Assembly: GCA_021825585.1 (NCBI GenBank)
Contig: JAKAGT010000006.1
Span: 62,001 to 126,000 of the forward strand
Length of the DNA stretch: 64,000 nt
Source of the DNA: Bacteroidota bacterium
GTDB lineage: Bacteria; Bacteroidota; Ignavibacteria; Kryptoniales; JAKASW01
Direction of reading: 5' to 3'
Each line of letters opens with the position of its first letter. The stretch's first letter is position 1. Made by a program: the position numbers and the translations under genes. A model generated the notes under the pieces. The model did no database searches and was not told where the DNA came from. It saw only the letters and a program-made list of their open reading frames with translations. Positions 36,929-48,017 of the stretch are shown here, one piece after another.

Positions 36929-37396
36929 ATGAGAAAAAAGCGCTCTGACAGGCGTCAGGTATTTCCTGACCCGAAATACAATGATGTGTATGTCGCTAAG
37001 TTCGTGAACAACGTCATGGACTCAGGCAAGAAGCATCGTGCACGGAGGATACTCTACGATGCATTCGACATTATTGAGCAGCGTACCAAACAGAACCCCC
37101 TTGATGTTTTCCGGAAAGCGGTGAACAACGTACAGCCTATCATCGAAGTCCGGGCCCGCCGTGTTGGCGGTGCAACCTACCAGGTGCCGAGTGAAGTTCG
37201 CCCTGAAAGAAGTCTCGCTCTGGGAATGAGGTGGCTTATCAGGTATGCGAGAGAACGCAAAGATAAGTCAATGTCCCTGAAGCTGGCTGCGGAGATAATT
37301 GCAGCCTCGAATGGTGAAGGAAGCGCTATAAAGAAGCGCGAGGACACTCATAAAATGGCTGAAGCCAACAAGGCTTTTGCCCACTATAGATGGTAA
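36929..37396 (+). CDS. rpsG: 30S ribosomal protein S7
   Basis: 155 residues. Starts [19 protein letters not shown] and ends with AHYRW. It nucleates assembly of the 30S head and in other bacteria is the translational repressor of the str operon. Normal length; 21 bases after rpsL. Confidence 0.98.
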   Translation: MRKKRSDRRQVFPDPKYNDVYVAKFVNNVMDSGKKHRARRILYDAFDIIEQRTKQNPLDVFRKAVNNVQPIIEVRARRVGGATYQVPSEVRPERSLALGMRWLIRYARERKDKSMSLKLAAEIIAASNGEGSAIKKREDTHKMAEANKAFAHYRW

Positions 37397-37424
37397 TTAA
37401 GATTGGAAGGTTGTAGATAGATTT

Positions 37425-39518
37425 ATGGCTCGTGAATATCCGTTAGAACGAACGCGCAACATAGGCATTATGGCGCACATTGACGCCGGTAAGACCACAA
37501 CGACGGAAAGAATACTTTTCTATACAGGAAAGACTCACCGCATCGGAGAGGTTCATGACGGTGCGGCAACTATGGATTTTATGGAGCAGGAGAAGGAACG
37601 CGGTATTACGATCACTTCTGCGGCAACTACCTGCTTCTGGAGAGACCACAGGATTAACATCATCGACACGCCCGGACACGTCGATTTTACGATCGAGGTT
37701 GAGCGTTCTCTGCGCGTTCTCGACGGCGCGATCGCTCTTTTCTGTGCCGTGGGCGGGGTCGAGCCTCAATCCGAAACCGTGTGGCGCCAGGCCGACAAAT
37801 ACGGCGTACCACGCATCGCGTTTGTGAATAAGATGGACCGCGTAGGAGCCGATTTCTTCAACGTCATAAAGATGATGCATAACAGGCTGAAGGCAAACGC
37901 AGTGCCTATCCAGCTTCCTATAGGGGAAGGCGACCTCTTCGCGGGGGTCATCGACCTTATTAAGATGAAGGCCGTCATGTACAGTGAGTCCAACCTCGGC
38001 ACGACGTGGGAAGAGTACGATATTCCCCATGATCTGCAGAAGCTGGCCCAGGAGCACAGGACCAAGCTCCTTGAAGCAGTCTCCGACGTGGATGATACGC
38101 TTCTGGTGAAGTACCTGGACGGTAAAGAGATTTCAGAGAGTGAAATTAATGCAACCATAAGAAGGGCGACGATCGAATCGAAGATAGTCCCCGTTGCATG
38201 CGGCACTGCCTTCAAGAACAAGGGCGTTCAGAGGTTGCTTGACTGCATCGTCGATTTTCTGCCTTCCCCGCTCGATGTTGGCGGCACGCACGGGCACGAT
38301 GCAGAGGGAAATCAGATCGAGCGCAGACCCGCAGACGATGAGAAGTTTTCTGCGTTGGCATTCAAGATAATGAGCGATCCCTATGTCGGAAAGCTGACGT
38401 TCTTCAGGGTTTACAGCGGTACGCTCGGCGGTGGATCGTATGTTTATAATTCGATCACGGGCAGGAGAGAGAGAATCGGCAGAATCCTGAGGATGCACGC
38501 GAATCACCGCGAAGATATCGACATGGCTTACACCGGCGATATTGTCGCGGCGGTCGGACTGAAGTACACGAAAACCGGCGACACGCTGTGCGATGAAGGT
38601 GGCCCGATCATTCTGGAGAAGATGGAGTTTCCTGAGCCTGTCATACATATCGCAATCGAGCCGAAGACCAAGGCTGACCAGGAGAAGCTCGGCGATTCGT
38701 TGCAGAAACTCACCGAGGAGGATCCTACTTTCCGCATGGCCACCAATGAAGAGACGGGTCAGACGATCATCAGCGGAATGGGAGAGCTTCATCTCGAGAT
38801 TATTGTCGATAGGCTGAAGCGCGAGTTCAAGGTCGAGGCAAACGTCGGCCGGCCGCAGGTTGCCTATAGGGAGACGATCAAGAAGAAGGTCGTACAGGAA
38901 GGAAAGTTCATCAGGCAGTCCGGCGGACGCGGGCAGTACGGACACGTTTGGCTTGAAGTTGAACCCAATGAGAAGGGAAAAGGATACGAGTTTACAAACG
39001 CTATAGTCGGCGGCGTAATCCCGAAGGAGTACATCCCGGCGGTATCTGAAGGCATTCACGAGGCTCTCCAGAGCGGTGTCCTCGCAGGTTACCCGGTGGT
39101 TGATGTGAAGGTTAAGCTCTTCGACGGTTCGTTCCATGATGTCGATTCGAGCGAGATGGCATTCAAGATCGCAGGAAGCATCGGTTTCAAGGAAGCCGCC
39201 AAAAAGGCTGACCCGGTTTTACTCGAGCCTATTATGGATGTCGAGGTCGTGACTCCCGAGGAATATCTTGGTGATGTCATGGGAGATTTGAATTCCCGCC
39301 GCGGAAGAATCGAAGGTATTAGTTCTAGAAGGGATGCTCAGGTGGTAAAGGCGATGGTTCCGCTGTCCGAGATGTTCGGTTACGCGACGTCGCTTCGTTC
39401 GATGACGCAGGGACGCGCTATCTTCACGATGCAGTTCGCACACTACGATGAGGTGCCGCGCAGCATTGCAGAGCAAATTGTTGAAAAGGTCCGCGGTAAG
39501 GAGTCTGTTGCCGCATGA
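37425..39518 (+). CDS. fusA: Elongation factor G
   Basis: 697 residues, all five EF-G domains. G1 is [15 protein letters not shown]2 includes [12 protein letters not shown]3 DTPGHVDF, G4 NKMD. It drives translocation using GTP. The domain IV segment ([18 protein letters not shown]) is complete. It is a single copy here in the str order. Confidence 0.98.
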   Translation: MAREYPLERTRNIGIMAHIDAGKTTTTERILFYTGKTHRIGEVHDGAATMDFMEQEKERGITITSAATTCFWRDHRINIIDTPGHVDFTIEVERSLRVLDGAIALFCAVGGVEPQSETVWRQADKYGVPRIAFVNKMDRVGADFFNVIKMMHNRLKANAVPIQLPIGEGDLFAGVIDLIKMKAVMYSESNLGTTWEEYDIPHDLQKLAQEHRTKLLEAVSDVDDTLLVKYLDGKEISESEINATIRRATIESKIVPVACGTAFKNKGVQRLLDCIVDFLPSPLDVGGTHGHDAEGNQIERRPADDEKFSALAFKIMSDPYVGKLTFFRVYSGTLGGGSYVYNSITGRRERIGRILRMHANHREDIDMAYTGDIVAAVGLKYTKTGDTLCDEGGPIILEKMEFPEPVIHIAIEPKTKADQEKLGDSLQKLTEEDPTFRMATNEETGQTIISGMGELHLEIIVDRLKREFKVEANVGRPQVAYRETIKKKVVQEGKFIRQSGGRGQYGHVWLEVEPNEKGKGYEFTNAIVGGVIPKEYIPAVSEGIHEALQSGVLAGYPVVDVKVKLFDGSFHDVDSSEMAFKIAGSIGFKEAAKKADPVLLEPIMDVEVVTPEEYLGDVMGDLNSRRGRIEGISSRRDAQVVKAMVPLSEMFGYATSLRSMTQGRAIFTMQFAHYDEVPRSIAEQIVEKVRGKESVAA

Positions 39519-39591
39519 GTGATTTGTCTTCCCTTTATCCAACTGCGTCGGGTTCAGTTAATCGGTTGAAAAAATCATAAGGAGAATTTAA

Positions 39592-40806
39592 ATGGCTAAG
39601 GAGAAGTTTGACCGCAGTAAGCCGCATATCAATGTGGGTACGATCGGGCACATCGACCACGGCAAGACGACCCTAACATCGGCAATTACATTAGCGCTGG
39701 CAAAGAAAGGTTTGGCCTCGGCACGGAGTTTCGATAGTATCGATAACGCGCCGGAAGAAAAAGCGCGCGGTATTACTATCGCTACGGCACACGTTGAATA
39801 TCAAACGGCAACCAGGCACTACGCACACGTAGACTGTCCGGGACATGCAGACTATATAAAGAACATGATTACCGGCGCAGCCCAGATGGACGGCGCAATC
39901 CTGGTCGTCGCGGCGAATGACGGCCCTATGCCTCAGACCCGTGAGCACATCCTTCTGGCTTACCAGGTCGGCGTACCGCGTATCGTCGTTTTCATGAATA
40001 AGGTTGACATGGTGGATGATCCCGAACTTCTCGAGCTCGTTGAAGTCGAAGTCCGCGACCTGCTGAAGAAGTACAACTTCCCCGGCGACGAGATACCCAT
40101 AATCCGCGGAAGCGCTTTGCAGGCCATGGAAGCGGGCAACGATCCCAACGCCAATGCGGATGATCCCCGGTTCAAGCCGATCTATGAGCTTATGGATGCC
40201 GTGGACAGCTACATCCCGCTGCCCCAGCGCGACATCGACAAGCCGTTCATCATGCCGGTCGAAGACGTTTTCACGATTACCGGCCGCGGTACGGTGGGAA
40301 CCGGTCGTGTCGAGCGCGGCAAGGTTAAGGTCGGTGAGGAAGTTGAGATCATCGGTCTCGGTGCGCACAAGAAAGCGGTCTGCACGGGACTCGAAATGTT
40401 CCGTAAAGAACTCGACGAGGGAATTGCCGGCGACAATATCGGTGTTCTCCTGCGCGGTGTTGAGAAGACCGAACTCGAGCGCGGAATGGTCATCGCGAAG
40501 CCGGGTTCAATTACTCCCCATACGAAGTTTATCGCCCAGGTTTACGTACTGAGCAAGGAAGAAGGCGGACGTCACACTCCGTTCTTCAAAGGCTATCGTC
40601 CCCAGTTTTACTTCCGCACTACTGACGTGACGGGTTCGGCCACCGAATTCCCCGAAGGGACCGAAATGGTTATGCCGGGTGACAACGTCGACAACCTGAA
40701 GATTGAGCTGATTACGCCCATAGCGATGGAGGAAGGTCTCCGGTTCGCTATCCGCGAAGGCGGCCATACGGTTGGAGCCGGTGTCGTAACGAAGATTATT
40801 GAGTAG
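39592..40806 (+). CDS. tuf: Elongation factor Tu
   Basis: 404 residues. G1 is [11 protein letters not shown] (Ile where many bacteria have Val), G2 RGITI, G3 DCPGHADY, G4 NKVDM. It delivers aminoacyl-tRNA to the ribosome. AAGGAG precedes the ATG. This is the only tuf in the window; the second usual site next to tRNA-Thr (24.7 kb) lacks one. Confidence 0.98.
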   Translation: MAKEKFDRSKPHINVGTIGHIDHGKTTLTSAITLALAKKGLASARSFDSIDNAPEEKARGITIATAHVEYQTATRHYAHVDCPGHADYIKNMITGAAQMDGAILVVAANDGPMPQTREHILLAYQVGVPRIVVFMNKVDMVDDPELLELVEVEVRDLLKKYNFPGDEIPIIRGSALQAMEAGNDPNANADDPRFKPIYELMDAVDSYIPLPQRDIDKPFIMPVEDVFTITGRGTVGTGRVERGKVKVGEEVEIIGLGAHKKAVCTGLEMFRKELDEGIAGDNIGVLLRGVEKTELERGMVIAKPGSITPHTKFIAQVYVLSKEEGGRHTPFFKGYRPQFYFRTTDVTGSATEFPEGTEMVMPGDNVDNLKIELITPIAMEEGLRFAIREGGHTVGAGVVTKIIE

Positions 40807-40866
40807 AGACACAAAATGCCGTGTTTCCACTTGAACGCTGACAAAATAATTGATGTGAGGTAAGTT

Positions 40867-41175
40867 GTGGCAGGTCAGACTATCAGGATTAAGTTGAAAT
40901 CCTATGATCATGCTCTGATTGACAAGTCGGCAGAGAAGATCGTCCGTACAATAAAGTCAACCGGAGCCGTCGTCTCCGGACCTATTCCGTTGCCGACAAG
41001 GAAAACGGTGTACACCGTCCTTCGTTCACCGCATGTCGACAAGCGAAGTCGGGAACAGTTTGAGCTCCGGCAGCACAAGCGCTTGATCTATATATTCAAT
41101 GCATCTTCGAAGTCGGTGGATTCATTGACCAAGCTCGACTTGCCCGCAGGCGTTGATGTTGAGATGAAAGTCTAA
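40867..41175 (+). CDS. rpsJ: 30S ribosomal protein S10
   Basis: 102 residues with a GTG start ([18 protein letters not shown]). GAGGTAAG is just upstream. It is part of the 30S head and, as NusE, the transcription-translation coupling partner of NusG. It opens the S10 gene order, 60 bases after tuf with no new promoter recognised. Confidence 0.97.
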   Translation: MAGQTIRIKLKSYDHALIDKSAEKIVRTIKSTGAVVSGPIPLPTRKTVYTVLRSPHVDKRSREQFELRQHKRLIYIFNASSKSVDSLTKLDLPAGVDVEMKV

Positions 41176-41213
41176 TCTGCAGAGTCTATAAAATGAAATT
41201 GGAGTTTTAGATA

Positions 41214-41840
41214 ATGAATGGTCTGCTTGGCAAGAAACTTGGCATGACTAGCGTCTTCGACGAAAAAGGGAACTCGATCTCTGTGACCGTAATCGAGGCC
41301 GGGCCCTGTCCCGTTACGGCCGTCAAGACGAAGGAGCGGGATGGTTACGAAGCCATTCAGCTTGCCTTCGGGGAAAAGCCGGAACGTAACGAAACCAAGG
41401 CGATGAAGGGCCATTTCGCAAAGGCAGGAGTAAAGCCTGCCAGGGTGTTGTGCGAATTCGACGGTTTCAATGTGGGCGATTACAAGATCGGCGACGTGAT
41501 CATCGTGGACAAGGTGTTCAGTGTTGGAGACAAGGTGTCTGTTACCGGAACCTCAAAAGGAAAGGGGTTTCAGGGAGTTGTTAAACGCCACCACTTCGGA
41601 GGCGGTGCAATAACCCACGGTCAGAGCGATAGAACGCGTGCGCCGGGTTCGGTCGGCAGCTCATCATACCCGTCAAGAACCTTCAAAGGTCTGAGAATGG
41701 CAGGCAGGATGGGAGGAAAAAGGTCGACCATGAAAAGCCTGAAAGTTGTGCGTCTGATTCCCGCTTCGAACCTGATACTGGTCGAAGGTTCGGTGCCCGG
41801 TCCGACCAATGGATACCTTGAAATCTGTCGCGAAAAGTGA
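41214..41840 (+). CDS. rplC: 50S ribosomal protein L3
   Basis: 208 residues. Starts MNGLLGKKLGMTSVFDEKG; the long loop near the peptidyl transferase centre contains HHFGGGAITHGQSDRTRAPGS, in part GGGAITHGQSDR with the Gln that is methylated in other species. Early 50S assembly protein. Confidence 0.97.
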   Translation: MNGLLGKKLGMTSVFDEKGNSISVTVIEAGPCPVTAVKTKERDGYEAIQLAFGEKPERNETKAMKGHFAKAGVKPARVLCEFDGFNVGDYKIGDVIIVDKVFSVGDKVSVTGTSKGKGFQGVVKRHHFGGGAITHGQSDRTRAPGSVGSSSYPSRTFKGLRMAGRMGGKRSTMKSLKVVRLIPASNLILVEGSVPGPTNGYLEICREK

Positions 41841-41854
41841 AAGAGGTTGTGAAG

Positions 41855-42517
41855 ATGCAGTTGGATGTGTTGAAAATTGATGGGAGCCTCTCGGGAGAGA
41901 AAGTTGAACTCTCGCCCGCGGTGTTTGAGATCGAGCCCAATGACCATGCGATTTACCAGGTTGTGACTGCTCATCTGGCGAATGCCCGACAGGGAACTCA
42001 CAAGACGAAGACCCGCAAAGATGTAAGCGGCGGCGGCAAGAAGCCGTGGAAACAGAAGCACACCGGCAGAGCGCGCAGCGGCTCGATCCGGAATCCTGTA
42101 TGGGTCGGCGGCGGAACGATATTTGGCCCCAAGCCGCATACATACGAGAAGAAGGTCAATGACAAGGTTCGCATTCTAGCTGAGAAATCCGCACTGACTT
42201 ACAAAGCTAAAGAAAGCGGCGTAATAGTGGTTGAGGATTTTTCACTGGAAGAAATAAAGTCGAAGAAGGTCATTGAAATCCTGAACTCGCTTGGCCTTAA
42301 GGGAAAGAAGACGCTGATGCTTATCCCGAACAAGGACAAGAGAATAATGCTCTCGACCCGCAACCTCCCGAAAGTGTTTGCGAAGGAAGCAGTAGAAGCG
42401 TCGGTATACGAGATTCTCAACAATGAAGTTATTGTTTTCCAGAGGAGCGCACTGACCGCTTTGCAGGATAAGCTGACTCGTTCTAAGGCAAAGTCAGGGA
42501 TTGGAGAAGCTAGATGA
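41855..42517 (+). CDS. rplD: 50S ribosomal protein L4
   Basis: 220 residues from the ATG at 41855, which has GAGG eight bases upstream and begins MQLDVLKIDGS. A GTG at 41837 overlapping the rplC stop would add six residues and cannot be excluded. The exit-tunnel loop contains GGGKKPWKQKHTGRARSGS. In Escherichia coli L4 also represses its own operon. Confidence 0.94.
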   Translation: MQLDVLKIDGSLSGEKVELSPAVFEIEPNDHAIYQVVTAHLANARQGTHKTKTRKDVSGGGKKPWKQKHTGRARSGSIRNPVWVGGGTIFGPKPHTYEKKVNDKVRILAEKSALTYKAKESGVIVVEDFSLEEIKSKKVIEILNSLGLKGKKTLMLIPNKDKRIMLSTRNLPKVFAKEAVEASVYEILNNEVIVFQRSALTALQDKLTRSKAKSGIGEAR

Positions 42518-42804
42518 GCGCTGTAATTATCAGACCCCTGTTAACGGAAAAGAACACAAAACTTCAGGAGCAGCATCAGTACGTCTTCGAGGTTGTCCGG
42601 AGCTCCAACAAAATCGAGATTGCCCGGGAAATTGAAAAGCGGTTTAACGTCAAAGTGAAAAGCATTCGTACGGTTGTCGTAGAAGGGAAAATGATCGGCA
42701 CGCTCACGAAAAGAGGAAAGTTTGAGGGAAGACGTCCTGAGAGAAAGAAGGCGATCGTCACGCTGATGGAAGGTTACACGATCGACCTGCTCGGGGCAGC
42801 TTAG
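42514..42804 (+). CDS. rplW: 50S ribosomal protein L23
   Basis: 96 residues. It lies at the tunnel exit and docks trigger factor and SRP. Motif IIRPLLTEKNTKLQE at the start is typical. The start ATGA overlaps the rplD stop by four bases. Confidence 0.97.
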   Translation: MSAVIIRPLLTEKNTKLQEQHQYVFEVVRSSNKIEIAREIEKRFNVKVKSIRTVVVEGKMIGTLTKRGKFEGRRPERKKAIVTLMEGYTIDLLGAA

Positions 42805-42821
42805 TCTGAAAGGATTTTGAG

Positions 42822-43649
42822 ATGGGATTAAAGAAACTAAAACCAAATACGCCGGCCACCCGATTCTACACTGTTTCGACTTTCGAGGAAGTCACCAAGA
42901 CAGAGCCGGAGAAGAGCTTGATCGTTCCTATTAAGAGCAGCGGCGGCAGGAACAATCAGGGGCGAGTTACCTCGCGTCATCGCGGCGGCGCGCATAAGAA
43001 GTTCTATCGAGTAATAGATTTCAAGAGGGAGAAGATCGGCATCGATGCCAAAGTCGCTTCGATCGAATATGACCCTAACCGGAACGCAAGGATTGCACTC
43101 CTTCATTACGTCGACGGAGAGAAGAGGTACATTATAGCTCCCGACGGCCTGAAGGTAGGCAATGTGGTTCAGACGGGGGAGAACGCTGAGATCAAAGTCG
43201 GCAACTCGATCCCTCTCAGAAACATCCCGGTCGGTACGACGATTCACTGTATCGAGATGAAGCCGGGGAAGGGTGCACAGATGGCCCGCAGTGCCGGAAA
43301 CTCGGCCCAGCTTGCGGCTAAGGAAGGTTCATACGCGACGCTGAAATTACCTTCGGGCGAAATGAGAATGATAAGGCTCGATTGCAGGGCGACGATCGGA
43401 GTCGTCGGCAACGCCGAGTATGAGAACATAAGCTGGGGAAAAGCCGGAAGGCTCCGGTGGCTCGGAGTCAGACCGCAATCGCGCGGAGTGGTGATGAACC
43501 CCGTGGATCACCCGCACGGCGGTGGTGAAGGCAAATCTCCGCAGGGAAATCCGCACCCGGTATCTCCGTGGGGCTGGAAGACCAAGGGAAAGAAAACCCG
43601 CAAGAGAAATAAGCAGTCCAACAAGTATATAGTCAAACGAAAAAAGTGA
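42822..43649 (+). CDS. rplB: 50S ribosomal protein L2
   Basis: 275 residues. Features are [14 protein letters not shown] and the peptidyl-transferase loop [18 protein letters not shown], whose histidine is conserved. Terminal [18 protein letters not shown] is shortened in other lineages. It is a core 23S rRNA-binding protein. Confidence 0.98.
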   Translation: MGLKKLKPNTPATRFYTVSTFEEVTKTEPEKSLIVPIKSSGGRNNQGRVTSRHRGGAHKKFYRVIDFKREKIGIDAKVASIEYDPNRNARIALLHYVDGEKRYIIAPDGLKVGNVVQTGENAEIKVGNSIPLRNIPVGTTIHCIEMKPGKGAQMARSAGNSAQLAAKEGSYATLKLPSGEMRMIRLDCRATIGVVGNAEYENISWGKAGRLRWLGVRPQSRGVVMNPVDHPHGGGEGKSPQGNPHPVSPWGWKTKGKKTRKRNKQSNKYIVKRKK

Positions 43650-43662
43650 CGGTTGAGATTAT

Positions 43663-43950
43663 ATGGCGCGCTCAGTAAAAAAAGGTGTCTTTGTTGATCC
43701 GAAGCTTGTCAAGAAGGTTGAGGATCTCAACAAGAAGAATCAGAAGAAGGTCATCAAGACCTGGGCTCGGGACAGCATGATCGTTCCTGATTTTGTAGGC
43801 CACACTTTTGCGGTCCACAACGGGAACAAATTCATTCCGGTGTATATCATCGAGGCTATGGTCGGCCACAGACTCGGTGAATTTGCAGCCACTCGCACGT
43901 TCAGGGCCCATCCGGGAGTGAAATCAGAGAAAACCGTAAAGCCTGCATAA
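43663..43950 (+). CDS. rpsS: 30S ribosomal protein S19
   Basis: 95 residues. Conserved [24 protein letters not shown] and [16 protein letters not shown]. It forms the top of the 30S head with S13 near the A-site tRNA. Thirteen bases after rplB. Confidence 0.97.
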   Translation: MARSVKKGVFVDPKLVKKVEDLNKKNQKKVIKTWARDSMIVPDFVGHTFAVHNGNKFIPVYIIEAMVGHRLGEFAATRTFRAHPGVKSEKTVKPA

Positions 43951-43963
43951 GGAGTTCGAATAA

Positions 43964-44308
43964 ATGGAAACGCGCGCAGTTGCGAGATATATTGGGTCGT
44001 CCCCTAGAAAGATGCGATTGGTAGTAGATCTGATCAGGGGTAAGAGTGTAGGTCAGGCCCTCTCTATTCTTCACTTTTCACCGAAGCATGCGGCACGTGA
44101 TGCGGAGAAAGCTGTCCGCTCGGCGGTTGCCAACATAATGAACAGGGATGACGTCGGGAAAGTGGACGAAGAGAGTCTGTACGTGAAAGAGATTTTTGTC
44201 GATGGCGGTCCCGTCGCGAAGAGAGTGTTGCCCGCGCCGCAGGGACGAGCGTATCGCATAAGGAAAAGAAGCAATCATATTACCGTAGTTGTGGCAACAA
44301 GAGAATGA
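43964..44308 (+). CDS. rplV: 50S ribosomal protein L22
   Basis: 114 residues. The sequence YIGSSPRKMRLVVDLIRGKSV starts the fold, and the tunnel hairpin follows at about residues 75-100 (GPVAKRVLPAPQGRAYRIRKR). Variants of this hairpin give macrolide resistance elsewhere; nothing unusual is seen here. AAGGAG precedes the ATG. Confidence 0.97.
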   Translation: METRAVARYIGSSPRKMRLVVDLIRGKSVGQALSILHFSPKHAARDAEKAVRSAVANIMNRDDVGKVDEESLYVKEIFVDGGPVAKRVLPAPQGRAYRIRKRSNHITVVVATRE

Positions 44309-44365
44309 AGTTAATCTACTATACGATCCCGACTGAACCGGGACGGAGTGACTCAGGAGGAACTT

Positions 44366-45007
44366 TTGGGACAAAAGACTAATCCTATCGGCTTTAGGCT
44401 AGGAATTACGCGTGATTGGGATTCGACATGGTTTGAGCGCAAGGGATATTCCAAGTTATTGAAGGAAGATGAGAAGGTAAGGAACTACTTGCGGAGTCGT
44501 CTCGATAAGGCGGGCGTTTCGCGTCTTGTCATCGAGAGAAAAGGGAGTCAGATGACGGTTTCCATACACACGAGCCGCCCGGGAATAGTAATCGGCAAGA
44601 GCGGAAAGGATGTAAACCAGCTCGAGGCTGAGTTGAAGAAGCTGACCGGAAGAGAAGCCGTGAAGATCAAGACTTTTGAGATCAAGCGACCGGAGCTGGA
44701 CGCGTATCTGGTTGCCGAGAATATAGCCAATCAGCTTGAAGGAAGAATCAATTTCCGACGGGCGATGAAGAACGCAATCACATCGGCTTCGAGAATGGGA
44801 GCAGAAGGAATCAGGGTGATGTGCGCAGGCAGGCTCGGCGGTGCAGAAATTGCCAGGACGGAACAGTACCGTGAGGGAAGAGTTCCGCTGCATACGCTAC
44901 GTGCCGACATTGATTACGCCAGTGTAGCCGCAAGAACGATCTACGGGCTCATCGGCGTGAAAGTCTGGATCTGCCGCGGTGAAGTCTACGGACCATTGCC
45001 ACGATAA
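44366..45007 (+). CDS. rpsC: 30S ribosomal protein S3
   Basis: 213 residues from TTG at 44366, five bases after a perfect AGGAGG, giving the family start [16 protein letters not shown]-started frame from 44348 would add six residues that no relative has. The KH domain contains [13 protein letters not shown]; the C-domain ends [10 protein letters not shown]. It lines the mRNA entry channel. Confidence 0.95.
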   Translation: MGQKTNPIGFRLGITRDWDSTWFERKGYSKLLKEDEKVRNYLRSRLDKAGVSRLVIERKGSQMTVSIHTSRPGIVIGKSGKDVNQLEAELKKLTGREAVKIKTFEIKRPELDAYLVAENIANQLEGRINFRRAMKNAITSASRMGAEGIRVMCAGRLGGAEIARTEQYREGRVPLHTLRADIDYASVAARTIYGLIGVKVWICRGEVYGPLPR

Positions 45008-45025
45008 TTTGAAGGAGACGCAGAA

Positions 45026-45445
45026 ATGTTAATGCCCAAAAGAGTAAAGTACAGGAAGACTCAGCGCGGAAGGATGCGCGGCAAGGCGCAGCGTGGCAGT
45101 ACAATCTCGTTCGGCGATTTCGGCCTGAAGGCATTGGAGCCCGGTTGGATTACAGCGCGTCAGATTGAGGCGGCGCGTGTCGCATTGACGAGAGAGATGA
45201 AGCGTGACGGGAAGATCTGGATCAGAATTTTCCCGGACAAGCCGGTCACGAAGAAGCCGGCGGAAACCAGAATGGGAAAAGGCAAAGGCATGCCGGAGTT
45301 TTGGGTGGCAGTTGTGAAGCCGGGACGAATAATGTTCGAGATCTCGGGTATCTCATCGACGCTCGCCGAGGAGGCACTCAGGCTCGCTGCTCACAAGCTT
45401 CCCATTAAAACCAAGTTTGTAGTTAGAATGGATTACGAGGGTTAG
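45026..45445 (+). CDS. rplP: 50S ribosomal protein L16
   Basis: 139 residues. Starts [21 protein letters not shown] and contains [19 protein letters not shown]. It helps position A-site tRNA. AAGGAG precedes the ATG. Length and motifs are normal. Confidence 0.97.
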   Translation: MLMPKRVKYRKTQRGRMRGKAQRGSTISFGDFGLKALEPGWITARQIEAARVALTREMKRDGKIWIRIFPDKPVTKKPAETRMGKGKGMPEFWVAVVKPGRIMFEISGISSTLAEEALRLAAHKLPIKTKFVVRMDYEG

Positions 45446-45449
45446 GAAA

Positions 45450-45719
45450 ATGTTGAAGCCCCATGAAGTCCGCCCGATGTCCGAGAAGGAAATCAACCAG
45501 CGAATAAAGGACAATCTCGAAGCGCTGGACAAGATGAAGTTCCAGAAGGCAGTCGGGGGAGAGGTAAAGAATCCGGTCCAGATGCGGTTCCTGAGAAAGG
45601 AAATCGCGATGATGAAGACGATTCTTCATGAGCGGGAGATCGATGCGAAGAAGAACTCCGACCAGAACCGGGAGAAAAAAGCCTCTGCAGGTGAAGCAGA
45701 GAAGAGCGAGGTTGCCTGA
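45450..45719 (+). CDS. rpmC: 50S ribosomal protein L29, with charged C-terminal tail
   Basis: 89 residues where typical L29 has about 65. The core ([26 protein letters not shown], and [19 protein letters not shown]) is followed by a lysine/glutamate-rich tail of about 25 residues. It lies at the tunnel exit. Its last base is the first of rpsQ. Confidence 0.93.
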   Translation: MLKPHEVRPMSEKEINQRIKDNLEALDKMKFQKAVGGEVKNPVQMRFLRKEIAMMKTILHEREIDAKKNSDQNREKKASAGEAEKSEVA

Positions 45720-45988
45720 TGGAAAGTTCGACTGAAAAAAGAAGTCTTAGAAAGACCAAGATCGGGAAAGTAGTCAGCAACAAGATGCAGAAGTCGGTTG
45801 TCGTCAGCATCGAACGTCTGGTACCGCATCCGATATACAAGAAATATTTTAAAAGAACCACGAAGCTCATGGCGCACGACGAGAAGAACGAAGCCCGGAT
45901 CGGCGACATTGTGAAGATAATGGAGACCCGGCCGCTTTCTAAGAGCAAGAGGTGGCGCCTGGTTGAAATTGTCGAAAAAGCGAAGTGA
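45719..45988 (+). CDS. rpsQ: 30S ribosomal protein S17
   Basis: 89 residues. It has the OB-fold features [26 protein letters not shown] and [31 protein letters not shown]. Early 30S assembly protein. Its start overlaps the rpmC stop by one base. Confidence 0.97.
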   Translation: MESSTEKRSLRKTKIGKVVSNKMQKSVVVSIERLVPHPIYKKYFKRTTKLMAHDEKNEARIGDIVKIMETRPLSKSKRWRLVEIVEKAK

Positions 45989-46002
45989 CGGAGGTTTAGA
46001 AA

Positions 46003-46371
46003 TTGATCCAAGAAGAGACGAATCTCGTTGTCGCCGACAATTCCGGCGCGAAGAAAGTCAGATGTATCAGGGTGCTCGGCGGCCATGACAGGCGATATGC
46101 AGGGCTCGGAGACTTGATCGTTGTTGCTGTCAAGCAGGCGATTCCCGGCGCCGAAGTGAAGAAGGGCGATGTTTCGAAGGCGGTTGTCGTCCGTACGAAG
46201 AAGGAGTACAAGAGGCCGGACGGGACATTCATCCGGTTTGATGAAAACGCGGCCGTTCTTTTGAACCAACAGGGCGAGCCGAGAGGGACTCGCATATTCG
46301 GGCCCGTGGCACGGGAACTTCGCGACAAGCAATTCATGAAAATTGTCTCACTGGCACCTGAAGTCCTTTAG
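46003..46371 (+). CDS. rplN: 50S ribosomal protein L14
   Basis: 122 residues with a TTG start ([26 protein letters not shown]), preceded by GGAGG. It contacts 16S rRNA at the intersubunit bridge and is the target of the silencing factor RsfS in other bacteria. Length is exactly standard. Confidence 0.97.
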   Translation: MIQEETNLVVADNSGAKKVRCIRVLGGHDRRYAGLGDLIVVAVKQAIPGAEVKKGDVSKAVVVRTKKEYKRPDGTFIRFDENAAVLLNQQGEPRGTRIFGPVARELRDKQFMKIVSLAPEVL

Positions 46372-46385
46372 GAGAGGTTTCTATA

Positions 46386-46706
46386 ATGCACGTTCATAAG
46401 AATGACATGGTTCTGGTAATAAGCGGAAACTCGCGTGGGAAGACAGGCAAAGTCCTTCGCGTTATCCCTGAGAAGCAGAAGATACTCGTGGAAGGCGTCA
46501 ACATAAGAAAGCGACACACGAAGCCGACTACGAAGATGCCCGCAGGCGGGATTATGGAACGCGAGATGCCTGTGCACTCATCCAACGTGATGGTCGTTTG
46601 TCCCAAGTGCAACAATGCAAGCCGTATCGGCTATACCACCGTAGCAGGGGTGGGCGGGCGCAAACAGAAGATGAGAGTCTGCAAGAACTGTAACGAAATG
46701 TTTTAA
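46386..46706 (+). CDS. rplX: 50S ribosomal protein L24 with zinc-ribbon-like tail
   Basis: 106 residues. The KOW motif DMVLVISGNSRGKTGKVL opens the protein. The second half has CPKC and CKNC (VVCPKCNNASRIGY ... VCKNCNEMF), a four-cysteine zinc-ribbon candidate present in C+ forms of L24. Assembly initiator. GGAGAGG precedes the ATG. Confidence 0.96.
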   Translation: MHVHKNDMVLVISGNSRGKTGKVLRVIPEKQKILVEGVNIRKRHTKPTTKMPAGGIMEREMPVHSSNVMVVCPKCNNASRIGYTTVAGVGGRKQKMRVCKNCNEMF

Positions 46707-46719
46707 TTGAGTCCTAGAA

Positions 46720-47376
46720 ATGGCTAAAGAGAAAAAAGAAAAGAAACCGAAAACCGAGGCTCCTGAAAAGCAAGCCGTCGAGGTGGTGGAAGAGAAAGTC
46801 ACGCCACGACTCGTAGAACTCTACAAGAAAGAGATCATCCCGTCGTTGATGAAGAGATTCGGCTACGCGAATGTGATGCGGGTGCCCAGGCTCGAGAAGA
46901 TCTCCATCAATTGCGGTGTAGGAGAAGCTACGCAGGATCAGAAGATACTTGAGACGGTAGTTCGCGAGATGACGGTGATTGCCGGTCAGAAGCCGAAGAT
47001 CACGCGTTCGAAGAAGGCGATCTCGAACTTCAAGCTCAGGGAGAAAATACCGATAGGTTGTAAAATAACGCTCCGCAGGGAGAAGATGTTCGAGTTCATG
47101 GATCGCCTGATAAGCCTTGCCATTCCGCGCGTGCGCGATTTTCGCGGAGTGCCCGACAAGTCGTTTGACGGCCGCGGGAATTACACACTCGGTTTGAAGG
47201 AACAGATAATCTTTCCGGAAATCGATGTAGACAAGGTCGAGAGAATCTTCGGCATGGACATCACTTTCGTGACCACTGCGAAGACCGATGAAGAAGCTTA
47301 TGAGCTGCTGAAAGGTTTCGGAATGCCTTTCAGGAAACGTGAAGCATCCGAAGGTTCCTTCGGAGAAGCTGCTTAA
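46720..47376 (+). CDS. rplE: 50S ribosomal protein L5, N-terminally extended
   Basis: 218 residues, about 35 more than usual. The extra N-terminus is a K/E/P-rich low-complexity stretch ([15 protein letters not shown]). The conserved part runs from [11 protein letters not shown] through [16 protein letters not shown] to [13 protein letters not shown]5 binds 5S rRNA and P-site tRNA. A later start inside the extension is possible but no Met or GTG there fits better. Confidence 0.93.
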   Translation: MAKEKKEKKPKTEAPEKQAVEVVEEKVTPRLVELYKKEIIPSLMKRFGYANVMRVPRLEKISINCGVGEATQDQKILETVVREMTVIAGQKPKITRSKKAISNFKLREKIPIGCKITLRREKMFEFMDRLISLAIPRVRDFRGVPDKSFDGRGNYTLGLKEQIIFPEIDVDKVERIFGMDITFVTTAKTDEEAYELLKGFGMPFRKREASEGSFGEAA

Positions 47377-47395
47377 TTTCGAAAGGAGTATTTGA

Positions 47396-47581
47396 GTGGC
47401 GCGAACAGCAATGATCGTAAAATCCCAGAGAGAGCCGAAGTATAAAGTGCGGAAACACAACCGATGCACGATATGCGGCCGTCCGCGGGCGTATTATCGC
47501 AAGTTCGGCGTATGCCGGATTTGTTTCCGCAAGCTAGCACTGGACGGGTTAATACCCGGAATAAAGAAAGCAAGTTGGTAA
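47396..47581 (+). CDS. rpsN: 30S ribosomal protein S14, zinc-binding short type
   Basis: 61 residues, the short type Z form, with CTIC and CRIC ([21 protein letters not shown]) as zinc ligands. GTG start with AAAGGAG upstream. It forms part of the 30S head near S3 and S10. Confidence 0.97.
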   Translation: MARTAMIVKSQREPKYKVRKHNRCTICGRPRAYYRKFGVCRICFRKLALDGLIPGIKKASW

Positions 47582-47603
47582 TTTAATTTAGGAGTGGAAG
47601 TCG

Positions 47604-47999
47604 ATGTCGATGACTGACCCTATTGCTGATTTCCTCACAAGATTGAGAAATGCAGCAACTGCACGCCAAAGACGAGTAGATGTACCTGCGAGTAATTTGA
47701 AAAAGGCCATAGCGAAAATTCTCTACGAGCAGCACTACATAGACAAATACACTGAGCTTCAATCGAATTCGCAAGGGACGATAAGAATTTACTTGAAGTA
47801 TTACAACGGGAGACCCGTACTCTCCGGCTTGAGACGAATTTCGGTCCCGGGGCGCCGTGTTTATGCCGGTGCGGGCGAGATGCCTCGCGTACTCAACGGG
47901 CTCGGTGTAGCTATTGTCTCGACCAACAGAGGCGTGATGACAGACAAGGATGCGCGCCGCCTGAAGGTCGGTGGAGAAATAATCTGTTACATTTGGTAA
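47604..47999 (+). CDS. rpsH: 30S ribosomal protein S8
   Basis: 131 residues starting MSMTDPIADFLTRLRNA and containing STNRGVMTDKDARRLKVGGEIICYIW at the end. It binds the central domain of 16S rRNA and represses the spc operon in Escherichia coli. TTAGGAG lies upstream. A second ATG six bases downstream could also serve. Confidence 0.97.
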   Translation: MSMTDPIADFLTRLRNAATARQRRVDVPASNLKKAIAKILYEQHYIDKYTELQSNSQGTIRIYLKYYNGRPVLSGLRRISVPGRRVYAGAGEMPRVLNGLGVAIVSTNRGVMTDKDARRLKVGGEIICYIW

Positions 48000-48017
48000 C
48001 GACAAGGAGTTTGTAAA